This document shows, piece after piece, positions 13,701 to 23,639 of a DNA stretch of 64,000 nucleotides; the first letter of the stretch is position 1, and each line of letters begins with the position of its first letter. Below the pieces are notes generated by a model, which worked only from the letters and a program-made list of their open reading frames with translations, made no database searches and was not told the origin of the DNA. A program made the position numbers and the translations under genes. The stretch is from the NCBI GenBank assembly GCA_037576195.1, contig CM075101.1, forward strand, positions 47,988,001 to 48,052,000. Direction: 5' to 3'. The stretch is from Phytoseiulus persimilis (taxonomy: Eukaryota > Arthropoda > Arachnida > Mesostigmata > Phytoseiidae).

Positions 13701-15185
13701 GGAGACTACGAGCGGGAATTTGGAGATCGAAGGCATCCGACCTATTGAATCGCCCGAGGAGGTTGAAGCGGCTCTGCCTCCCGTCGCCGAAAGCGTCAAC
13801 AATGAGAACGACGAGCCACTGGCCAAGAAGAAAAAGCGCTTCTCCTACAATGAGAACGAGGATTTGTTAGATGCGGTTGCCATCGACCAGCAGCCGAGCT
13901 CGCTGATGAAAATGGCGGAGAAAATCCAACATCAACAGCTCCTCGACCGAGGCGAGATCGAAGCTGCCGTCTCTGAGTCCCCAATGCGGAATTTCGTTCC
14001 TCGGAAAAGGAAAATCGGTAAGGTCTCGGTCGTTTGAATAAGGTCGCCCCAGCTGACGAACCGATAATCTCGAGATCCCCCAGGTTTCGAGCCGTCAATC
14101 GTTCTCTGATTTCAACATGCTGACTCTTCTCAGTCGGGGAGTGATCGCGGTTTCTGGATTCTAACGGCAGCCTCTTTCTCTCTCTCTCTAAAGGTCAGAA
14201 TTTCGAGTCCCCCGTCCTGTCCCGGATGCCGCCGAAAAACACATTCCTCGTCCACTCGCCATCATCGAGATCTAGAAGAATGCTCGAAGCAGCTCAAGCG
14301 AAACAGACATGTCAAACTGACATGCGGCACATGCTCGCAGGCTCCACCCCGCGGCAGAACAATTTCTTCCCGATCTTCGATAATCCCCCTCAAACGCAGG
14401 TTTCGTCTACGGATGAGCGTCGTATGACCGTTGCCGCCGCGAATGGCGTCGGCGGTTCGATGTCGAGTCCTCCGTCAACTCGACGGAGTATCCTGAAGCG
14501 GTTTTCAACCGGAGCCTCGGTCAAAAGGGTGTCGTTTAGTAGATCCAACGAGGTTTGCCCATTCTTCAAGAACCGTACTTCAAAATCTCTATTCCCGCCC
14601 TTCACTGTCAACGATGATGAGGAGAATGCCACAGGCACCGGAGAGAATGAGGCGTCAGCAAAAGTCAACCTCTGTGAGAAATCGTTCCACGAAGATCCAG
14701 AGGAGGCTTCCGAATTCGCTGAGAATGGAGATGACACGAACGTCTCGTCTTACCACAGCGCCAACAACTCCGTTCGTCTCGAACTTTCTATTGACGACGA
14801 TTCACCCGAAGGGAAGGTCCAGTTTGAAACTGGTGGTTGCGACCGGGGCTCGAGAACTGGGCCTGACATCGCGGGAGCCGGGATCGGCGCTGACAACGAA
14901 AAGTTCAGCGATGCCCTGACTGACGCCCCCAGTGGGCTGGAACCCTCAGAGGTGTCCGAGGAAATCGCAACAAGCGGCCCCAGCTCCGCAGAAATCGGAG
15001 GAGGAGCGGCTCAGCCGACTCCAGAACTCAACTTGGTCGACTTAATTAAATCGGCGGACGGCGATCAACGCAAACAGATGTTGGCTCATGTTTCGTCCAT
15101 CGAGTTCTTGGCGAAGATGACAGCTGATGAGAGGAACGCTTTTGCGATAAGAGTTTTCACGAACATTGGATCTTATGTGCAGTGA
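10780..15185 (+). CDS. RIF1: RIF1 copy B, with SILK and RVSF PP1-docking motifs
   Basis: Second full RIF1 gene, in direct tandem with copy A. Exons 10780-12407, 12540-14017 and 14194-15185 give 1365 residues, with intron phases 2 and 1 as in copy A. The N-terminal HEAT-like domain contains SWKIFIESLP, LNPLNRVYRDTD and VVVPLIQKLF. The block IFTEHQLEK followed by IPSMYQDLSQS lies near residue 840. In exon 3, SILK (14487-14498, residues 1134-1137) is followed 9 residues later by RVSF (14526-14537, residues 1147-1150). In flies and vertebrates this pair binds protein phosphatase 1. The C-terminal helix block contains SSIEFLAKMTADERNAF. The start was set at 10780 because MDQDPKSEA aligns with the copy A N terminus; an in-frame ATG at 10729 is possible. 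Copy B is the likelier carrier of the conserved PP1-dependent role. Confidence 0.9.
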
Positions 15186-15979
15186 CCCATGAGTTTAATG
15201 TCCTCGATTCGACATGGTGTGTTCCTGGATGTGTTTCTCTTCGTATCCATGTGTCCATCCTCTTTTCTAAGATGTTCCCAAAGGAGGTGGGATTTGTAAA
15301 TAGGTTGATGTGTTCGTCTCTGTGTGACGAATGTACATGGCTTCCGATCGACATCGCACGCGGATAGATGATGGTTCAACGGCGCGATTCGGGTAGTTTC
15401 CGCATGCGAAAAAATGGGAGAGTAAGATGGAAAGAGTCAGATTTTATCAACGACGGATATTAGCTCAGCTGTATTTTGTTGTTGTTGCCGTTGTAATGTG
15501 GAGAAATTGACAATTCGATCCTTGTCTGTAGATATGCGAAAGCATTTGAGCATATCATGAGACTTCTGTTGAGACTTCGAGAAAAATGAGATTCGCTTCG
15601 ATAAATGGAAAAGGACATTTCATGTATTCATTTTCATTCAGAATCTTCGGATAGATTTAGGACAAGTCAGCGGTGCTCTGTCGCGGATTCCGCAGGGGCG
15701 GGGGGTATCGGCCCTGATTGAACCAAACTGGGGAATATCGGAACGAAGAACGTGAGGATCAGTCTATCTGAAATCTCACAAGAGGGGAGACTCATCTGAT
15801 GACCCGCCAGAGGCGACCCAATCGAAGGAAAGGATCCCCCCTCCGCTAGTCTTCGGAGTGAATCGTTCGGCCGCGCTGCGAGTTTCATCCAATTCCGAAG
15901 TAGAGAACTTGAGCATAAATGAGATCTTCATTCGATACCAATCGCTTTTCTGAGGGCCGTCTACATATATTAAACCACA
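15186..15979. other. Spacer after RIF1-B
   Basis: About 0.8 kb that should include the RIF1-B 3' UTR. No canonical AATAAA was noticed; an ATTAAA lies near 15969. No supported gene. Confidence 0.5.
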
Positions 15980-18238
15980 GGGTGGATGCAAAAGCCCTGT
16001 GCCCTTCGTTCCGATCGCTCATAGCTACGCTCCCATGAGACGCAGGAACACTTCCAACTTGACGAAATGTGCGGAATCATGTCAGCTTTTAGATGCGAAT
16101 TTCGAATATTCGAAAAGCGGCGTGTTACCGCGAGCGATTCCTCTGAGAAGGTCCGAAATCGAATGATCGGGATTTTACGATTCCGGCGAAACCAGCACCA
16201 TGATCCCCAATTTTCTGGTCAGAGTCATGAAGTTCGTCGAAAATGAGGCGGCTTCAGAGAAAGCTTGAGCAGTTCGGCCGCGGAGATATCGGCCCCGGAA
16301 AATCTGTTCTTGTAGTGATTTTTCTCTCGCCGATTGGACATTCTTATGGATGGGACAGGCTGGAGTTTCTCCGGGAACGCTCCGGAGCCTCTTGGTGTCA
16401 TTCAATGTCATTTCACCCAGAGTTATCGATATTTCTTCCCTCTGGGACAATGATCTCGATTGCTCCGGCAGAGAGGACTTGTAGGCTTTCCCACAAAATG
16501 TCAGGGTCTCGAATGTTATAGCTGGGAGGAGCAACGTCGGGAACGGGTAAGAAATTACTTTGGTTTTCGCTTAAGCAGACGAGAATGATCCCGATAATCC
16601 GACTCCCGATCTCGGGGTCACTTCTCGCAACGCGAACATTCTTGGGAGCCTTCTGGGTCTTTCCAGTCCATCAGACCGTTCAATCGGGGAGGGGGTAACA
16701 GAAAATCCGATCTAAAGGGACCAATATCTCCGCTTCGTGACGATCAAATCGCTCGAGTTTCTCTTTTTGAACCGCTCAATTTTCGACGAACTCGACGAAG
16801 GATTCTGAAGAGAGAATACGGGGTCACACAGTACGAACTCGGTTATTTCAACTAATCGATGCGAGAAACGGTTGGAATAATCGGGGCTGCACTGTATATC
16901 AAGTTTGAACAATCGAGGCTGAATCCCAACCGGTTAGAATATTCAAGGTTGGAATCCGGATGCTTAAAATAATTGAAGTTGTACTGAAATTCTAGTTTCG
17001 CACGAATCTCAAGATCGTGATTTTTCGGCTTTCGACGTTTTCAGTGGAATCGCTCGTGTGAGTTCGCCGCTCTTACAAACGCGTGTACAGGGTGGTCATC
17101 GTAAGTCGGGAATTTTCTTACTCTCTCTTCTTTTGCTCATAAATCGGTGAGAAATTGTCCGATTCTGGAATTTTTTTTTGCGTTCGATAGCTGGAAGGAT
17201 GGCGCATCTTTTCCCCCTCGAATTTCGTGAATCGGTAGAAAATTGAATTTCGCAAATCGGCTCAAATATTGCAATTATTTTTTTTCAACTTTTCTCAAAA
17301 AAACAGTCGACAAACTTCTGAAGTCGACCGATCGAATTCGAAAGTGTCAAGGTCGACGCAGGATAGGATGCTGCTCAAACGCCCGGCAACTCCAGGTTTC
17401 TAGCTCAGGATCTGTGGGAAGGACGAAAGATCGTTTCAACCTTGACCTCAAGATCGACCTCCTGACAAGATCGCGTCCTCTTTACATTTTGGCCCGTAAC
17501 TCCTCAGGGAAGCCGAATTCGGAAAATTTTCTGAGGGCAAAAAGTTCTTAGATTGGTCCAAACTACCCGACAAAGAAGTTTACGGGTCGATCCGACAACT
17601 TTTTTTTTCCCGCCGGAGATCCCGATTTTTGAATTTTTTGAAGAAGTTGTCGGATCGACCCGTAAACTTCTTTGTCAGGTAGTTTGGACCATTCTAAGAA
17701 CTTTTTGCCTCTGGAAAATTTTCCGAATTCGGCTTCCCTGAGGAGTTACGGGCCAAAATGCAGAGAGAACGCGATCTTGTCAGGAGGTCGATCTTGAGGT
17801 CAAGGTTGAAACGATCTTTCGTCCTTCTCACAGATCCTGAGCTAGAAACCTGGAGTTGCCGGGCGTTTGAGCAGCATCCTATCCTGCGTCGACCTTGGCA
17901 CTTTCGAATTCGATCGGTCGACTTCAGAAGTTTGTCGACTGTTTTTTTGAGAAAAGTTAAAAAAAAATAATTGCAATCTTTGGGCCGATTTGCGAAATTC
18001 AATTTTCTACCGAAATTTGAGATGATAAAGATGCGCCATCCTTCCAGCTACCGAACGCAAAGAAAAATTCCAGAATCGGACAATTTTTCACCGATTTATG
18101 AGCAAAAGAAGAGAGAGTGAGAAAATTCCCGACTTACGATGACCACCCTGTATTGTATATTTCATGATTCCCCCGCGCCTCTTGGGAGCGGAGTCATGAG
18201 CGATCGAGATTAGAGGGCCAGGACTTTTGCATCCACCC
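15980..18238. mobile_element. Non-autonomous TIR transposon (family 1, copy 1) carrying a nested palindromic element
   Basis: The left end GGGTGGATGCAAAAG at 15980 recurs inverted at the right end (CTTTTGCATCCACCC, to 18238). The subterminal GATCGCTCAT and CGCTCCCA blocks also match in inverted order. Subtracting the nested element at 17088-18150 leaves about 1.2 kb. The interior shares short blocks with the copy at 32918-34330. No transposase frame was found. The target duplication could not be resolved, so the superfamily is left open. Confidence 0.65.
17088..18150. mobile_element. 1063-bp near-perfect palindromic MITE with TA duplication, nested in a TIR element
   Basis: It begins CAGGGTGGTCATCGTAAG and ends with its reverse complement; TA lies directly outside both ends (17086-17087 and 18151-18152). 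The arms are about 500 bases each with only scattered differences, around a central loop of roughly 45 bases near 17617. The TA duplication and CAGGGTG end suggest a Tc1/mariner-type mobiliser. No transposase is encoded. A 267-bp relative with the same ends lies at 34856-35122. Confidence 0.85.
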
Positions 18239-18713
18239 AATATTTTTAGTAGAATGAACGGGTCGGAAAACGAGGGATCAACAGCCGCCTCAATGGGCTC
18301 CAGTAGGTTTTCCCTTCCACCAACCCTCCGTGAAGATCATGGCAAGCTCATTGAATCTTGTGGAAACAATTCTGGAAAGCAGAATTTCAGACCATGTGCG
18401 AGTATCAGACCTTCCAACTTCTTGATCCCCAAACGGAGTTCAGTGATCGGGAAGTTCCAATGATGATCAAATGGTGGAGCCATTTTCATCTTGGCTCTGA
18501 GGGTGATAGATAGGAGACTCTCCTCTGGAGAGCAATAATGATTGAATAAAACCACGCCGCTGGTACGCTGATCGTCGTTAAGGAAGCTTCTGTGCTCCAG
18601 GAGGAGTCAACGAAACCTTGAGAGGAAAACTGAGAAAAATGCATCAGAAAAACGACTGGTCTGTAATCCTGAAGGCAGCTCTAGCCTTGCACGAGCTCGT
18701 TGGCGAGTCATGA
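18239..18713. other. Short unannotated stretch
   Basis: About 475 bases between two transposons. No gene, repeat or signal was recognised. Confidence 0.5.
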
Positions 18714-18721
18714 CTGCCGAC

Positions 18722-19740
18722 TAGGCATCGCAAAGAACCGCAAATTTTTGGAACCGCGGTTCTCGGTTCTCTGAGAACCGCAATTAGGAACTGCGGTCCC
18801 AGAACCGCAAGTGTTAACCGCGAAGAACCGCGACCAACGGCCGAAATGATATGGGCTCGCTCAGAATTTGTCGCTCGATCCGTCGATGATGAGTCACGAG
18901 TCGGAAGTGGACTGTTTTCGTTCAATCCATGCTGTGTCCTCAAATGTTTGCTCAAAGCCCTCGTCGATCTTTCTGTCTTTAATTCCCGAGTTTCGAGATA
19001 CGAAAAGAATTACTCACTGGGTTTGGAACTCCGAACGCAAATGCAGCTACGGTCAGAGCTATATTTTTCGTTTCCCCCAGCTGCTGGGAGTCAGTTAGCT
19101 GGAGCATCCTATCGTGTGAAAACGTGTGAAATGTCTCGAACATTCCAGCTCCATTTAAATTCCCACGCTGGAACAGACTGTGCATTTGGCTTGTACGCCA
19201 CGTTTCAAAAACCATTTCCAGACCCAACTTTTTGGGTGCCCCACTTTAGCAAAACCACTCATCGCTGCGTCCCGTAGAGGGGAAAGATTCCTCGTGATAG
19301 AAAACGGGATACTCTCGGACAGAACCGGATCACAACAGCGAGCTCAGAGAGATCTCTTTGACGATTCGTGCAACGATCCGTACCATGCGACTTGCGCAGC
19401 GCAACGGTGCGACGTGGGACGAAGCAGAAAGCATGGTAATTTCAAAAATTTGGCGCTCTCGTTCCTTCGAGGTATGGCCGTGGTGTGCAATGGAGTAGCA
19501 TCGCCATCGTGGCAAGCTCCTCAGGGAGTGGGTCGGCCTGGCGGTGGCTTCAAATTATACTTCAGAACTTTCACTGAAATTTCGGCTCCCATTCTACCAT
19601 TTGAACTGAGGTCTACCAAGGCAGTGCACGGTGAAGGTCTTGGCTCGCTGATAAGGGCGCTAGATAAAAGCTTCTTCCGCGCGGCTTCTTGCGGTTCCTT
19701 GCGGTTCCGGAACCGCGGTTCGGAACCGCTGCGATGCCTA
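18722..19740 (-). mobile_element. hAT-like DNA transposon, 1019 bp, non-autonomous
   Basis: Terminal inverted repeats TAGGCATCGC and GCGATGCCTA are flanked by a perfect 8-bp direct repeat CTGCCGAC (18714-18721 and 19741-19748), the hallmark of hAT insertion. Both ends carry clustered GAACCGC/GCGGTTC motifs (18738-18835 and 19681-19730), as expected for subterminal transposase-binding sites. On the minus strand a short frame reads STRALSKHLRTQHG, which resembles the His half of a BED zinc finger at a hAT transposase N terminus. The Cys half and the catalytic domain were not found, so the element looks internally deleted. The perfect target duplication suggests a fairly recent insertion. Confidence 0.85.
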
Positions 19741-20087
19741 CTGCCGACAACGCCGACCTCAGTTGAGGCTCAGCCGAACTCGATAAGCAGCTGCTGTCCG
19801 AGGGAAAACAACAAGGGAATCAGCCTCTGAAAAGGAATCGAACATCAGCAAACCTCCAGCGCTGCCTGGATTTCCGCAGGGGAGATGAACAGAGTGCTGG
19901 AAGTCTTGCGAGAGATAACTCCGGAGGGAAAGAGATCCTCGGTCAGGAAGCTCCTCTCCAGGAATTCGCCGAGAGGTATCAAGGCTACGGGGGCGTCAAG
20001 ATGCCCCTGCCGCTTTGGGGCAGAGATGGGCAGGCATCGGCTCGGACGATCCGGCCCGAATCCAGCCTTACCAGAAGTTTCAAACAC

Positions 20088-20275
20088 GGATACGACTCCG
20101 ACCCTGATTCGGATTCAAGTACGGATCCGAGCCTGGATCCATTTCCAGATTCGGATGTCGATGTACACGCGGATTGAAATCCGATCGGATTTGGATTCAA
20201 CGAGCGGATTCGAGTCCGAATTCGCCAGGAAATCCATCCAAGGATTTGGATTCGGATCGTCGAATCCTGACCATA
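20088..20275. repeat. Degenerate GGATTCG/CGAATCC hexamer array
   Basis: Repeated variants of GGATTCGGAT, GGATCCGAG and GAATCCG fill this stretch in both orientations. They yield Ser/Glu/Asp-rich or Arg/Ile-rich frames on either strand. Same character as 8690-8860. Confidence 0.55.
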
Positions 20276-20350
20276 GCTATCTTTGCTTCGAAGTGTCGCC
20301 GGGAATGTCAGGGCGCATGCGCGCGCCCAATCACAAATTTCTGAACGCAA

Positions 20351-20400
20351 TCTATATATATAAAAGACACTGGCCGGTCTAACCTGTGATCCGAATAAAC
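20351..20400 (+). mobile_element. Possible Helitron-like 5' terminus
   Basis: TCTATATATATAAAAGAC resembles the 5' ends of many arthropod Helitrons (TCTATATATATAAAA). A similar TCTGTATATATAAAAATC occurs at about 27835. No CTRR hairpin end or Rep/helicase gene was located, so this is suggestive only. Confidence 0.25.
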
Positions 20401-21909
20401 GCTGGGGCAGCGGCTTGGAGCTCGACGAAACCTCGCATACTCACGCGGAATCGGCCCCGAATGGTTATAGGCCGCCTGATACTTTTCTTGAAAACCTCTG
20501 GGGGCCGGAATACGGAAGAAACTTGACAACTTCCTTGTCGCCGGCCGCAGTATCCTCCTTCGAAAGGGCGCGCCTTGCCCAGCCGCTTCGGCTGTGGCTG
20601 TGTTTTCCACAATTACTACAAACCGAGAAAACTCGGTAACTTTGTCGTTGCGTGTTGAAGAATTGCCCTGTCCGAAAGGCCTAGGGTCTGCACAGCGATT
20701 CGAGTGCGTTTGTTCGTTTATCGTGTCTGACGGCGCTCGCATCGAGCTGCTCGCTTCATGATGCTCGGCCGTCGCTTGACGCCCTAGAGCCCGTGACGAC
20801 ACGGTGCACAGCGAGGAAACTCGGACGGCTGCCCGCACGATACGAGGGGTGCTCAGGTCGCCTTGCTTCCAAGCACGGTAAGATTCACCTGCGACGGTCA
20901 CCTCCACGGCCCGACCGTCAACGCTCTTCCGCCGTTGCGGACATCCACACCATCTCATAACTTCGAGGTAAATGTTGACCGTGATTGATGTGAACCGCAC
21001 CGTGGATCTCATCGCGGTCAAGCCTGAACTAGTTGCAGTGCAATTGATCAACTGCCATGATGGGCGTCCCAGAAAAGAAAGCAACCTCTCTCAAGTACTC
21101 AGCTATTCCGAGAGACGGCAAATCCTGCTTCAGATCCTTCAAGTGCGAGAGATCAATCATAAGCTCATGTTATCAACGATGACAGATACAGTTGACGCTG
21201 TTGACAGCGATCATGACGCCCTGGGCTACCTGAACCGAGAGTTCGGAGGAGAGAGCGCCAATCATGGTTATGAAGAACTTCAAACATTGCGTCCATTCAG
21301 TTAGATCGAAGGCGCCCAAGCCCGAACCCCCGCAAAGAAGAGACCCTCGACCGAATAAATCGATACTAAAGCATTACTCCCTCCCTCCTTTCTTCCCAGG
21401 CATGGAAGGAGGTAAGTAGCACAACACTATCTGCTTCCGACTTACTAAATGAGAGTCTCTGCCACTCATGAGACCATTCCTGACCGAAGCTGGGGGAAGA
21501 CGAAATTTCTATAACTACGTTGCGGATAAAACCATATCGATCTGGTGCGAGATCCTCTGGGCGATCTGCATGGTGGTCGAACCTCCTTCCGTCGGAAAGG
21601 TCGTCGATGGACGAAACGCGAAATCCAGGAATGCTCAATTAAATCTAGAACGTCCCCAAACCTCATCCTGGATTTGCCCAGAGAACAATTCGAGACAAAT
21701 ACCTCGTACATGAAAGGGTCCCCCGAAGAGAATGATCGCGATAGGATAATGAAAGCATGATGATAGGGATGAGCCTCCTCTATCATGGAGACAGATACAT
21801 AATCTATTGAATGAATCACCTAGATGCCGCACATCAAGGGTCGACAAAGCCAGGGCCCCGGGACAAAATGGCTGGCGACCAGGGATCTGGCCCCGTGCTC
21901 AGGCAGGGA

Positions 21910-22290
21910 ATATCCGGGGTCGACCTCGGGATGGTTTTGGGACAGATTCGCGCCCGATCACAGAATCGATCTGATTTCAATTTTTAGGATCGATCGGGCC
22001 GAATTTTTGGGGGTATGTGGAAATGATTCCTGGGTCGATCTGACCATACTTTCCGGGATCCATGGGGGCGATTTCGGAGTGGATCTCGGCATATTTCTGA
22101 GGCTTCATGGAGGTGGTTCCTGGGTCGATCTGACCATACTTTTCGGCTCCATAGAGGTGATTCCGAGGTCGGTCTGACCATGTCTCTTGGGCCAAGATTC
22201 CAAGATCGACCTCGCAATCACCCCCATGGACCACAAAAAGTACGGTCAGATCGACCTCGGAATGACATGAAGCCTAAAAAGTATGGTCAG
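21910..22290. repeat. 45-bp tandem repeat array with an inversion
   Basis: The core GGTCGATCTGACCATAC occurs at 22033 and again 90 bases later, with diverged half-way copies, giving a unit of about 45 bases. Beyond about 22200 the same core appears in the opposite orientation (GGTCAGATCGACCTCG), so the array turns around near 22190. Several minus-strand frames stay open through the array because its period is divisible by three; this does not imply coding. Confidence 0.7.
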
Positions 22291-22299
22291 AGGAAAAAT

Positions 22300-23630
22300 A
22301 TGATTCAGACCGGGGCGAAATTATCTTCGAGAAGTCTCCGTGGGGCACGGATTCGAATACCTAGAGGAATTTCCATGATGCCAGGATAATCCGAATGGGG
22401 AGAGCAACTACGCTCAGATGCCATTCGTATCCGAAATCTGCCCCGGAAAGAGTTCTGGAGTTCAAAGATGAACTCCAGGTTGACCCAGAGGCACTCGAAG
22501 AAGAATCACCGAGAGAAGCGTTCCTTCTCCCGGCGCCATGATCTGGAGCGTATCGTTAGCCCCGTCGCCATGAACTGCGGCATATTTTGGGCCCGGAGCG
22601 GAGGAAGTTTGTCGACCCCCGCCGCGGACAAACTACCTCGGATGTCGCAGCGAAGCGCGATAGGGTACGCTAGTCGTAGATAAATCATCGTGGAAAGTGC
22701 TCAGAAAAAAGGGGAAGACGATGTGACAGCACTCCACCGGCTGGACAATCTCGTTTCGAAGTCTACATACCATCATCAATATCATTGTGGAAGAAGCTGA
22801 TCCTGTCGTTTCGGGGAGCTTCAGGAACTGGAAGCAACGAATCTCGAGCTCTTGGAGCTTCATAGCTGGGACTCCATTGAGCCGGGCATATGTGCCACAA
22901 GACACTTCCCCGGATAATCGTTCAGCAATGCAGCCTCGCTGCTCGAGGACACGCGAGTAAACTTATTCAGATCTCGCAGCTGTCACACTTCATCTCTGAA
23001 CTGGAAGTTTCACGTTATTCACGTTTTGTCCTCGAAAAACAGAGCAACCCATCTGACCGGCAGCTCGCTCACTCGTTTCCCGCAGAACTTGCCGTGATTT
23101 ATCCACGAATATGATCTTATCACAAGACGGTTTTTTCGCGATCGCCAACTAGTGAAGTCGACTCATGAATTGAAGATCAATCCGATTCCGAGTTCAACCC
23201 ACCCCTCTCACATTCACGTGTCTTCATTCCGCTTACACACATGGATGTGAAATACATTGTGATCATGCATCGTCAGGAATGCGACGTGTCACGCAAGCCC
23301 ACATGGGGCATCAGGCCGAGGGTCCTCCACGGGCATCGTCGAGGGTCGGTTCGCTACTGGTGGCGTTATTCGAGTTCCGGATGGAAGTCGGAAGAACCCC
23401 GTGCGAGCCTGCTGCGGCACATGAACCGTCTTCATCAGAGGAGCCCTCAGTCAAATGGTTCTTCGATAAAACGGGCTGCCGGCGCCGTCAAGTAACCTTG
23501 ATTGCGTTCGATGGTGTCGACCCAGGCGAGCGCCGTCGATAGAAGCATGCGGACATGAATTTTTGTGGAAATCAGGGATCTGGGGCGGAATCATGAGCCG
23601 AGTGCGCCGGGCACTCGTAGTTATACATGG
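22300..23630. other. Unannotated stretch
   Basis: About 1.3 kb between the tandem array and the R1-like LINE. Only short overlapping frames occur, none recognisable. Confidence 0.45.
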
Positions 23631-23639
23631 AACATCCGC

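Larger units (their letters stand above)
19749..21905. other. Gene-free stretch with a degenerate repeat and a Helitron-like end
   Basis: It contains the hexamer patch at 20088-20275 and a possible Helitron-like 5' end near 20351. A 258-codon minus-strand frame (20308-21084) and a plus frame (20972-21304) overlap each other, lack recognisable motifs, and were not accepted as genes. Confidence 0.4.

Noticed and set aside
13241-13870. 209-codon Arg/Ser-rich frame on the plus strand
   Set aside because: Shadow of RIF1-B exon 2 in another frame.
20308-21084. 258-codon open frame on the minus strand
   Set aside because: No recognisable motif, overlaps a repeat-rich region and an open plus-strand frame, and no splice or poly(A) context. 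Likely chance.
22033-22260. CRISPR-like spaced repeats
   Set aside because: Repeats are contiguous degenerate 45-bp tandem units without unique spacers, in a eukaryotic genome.
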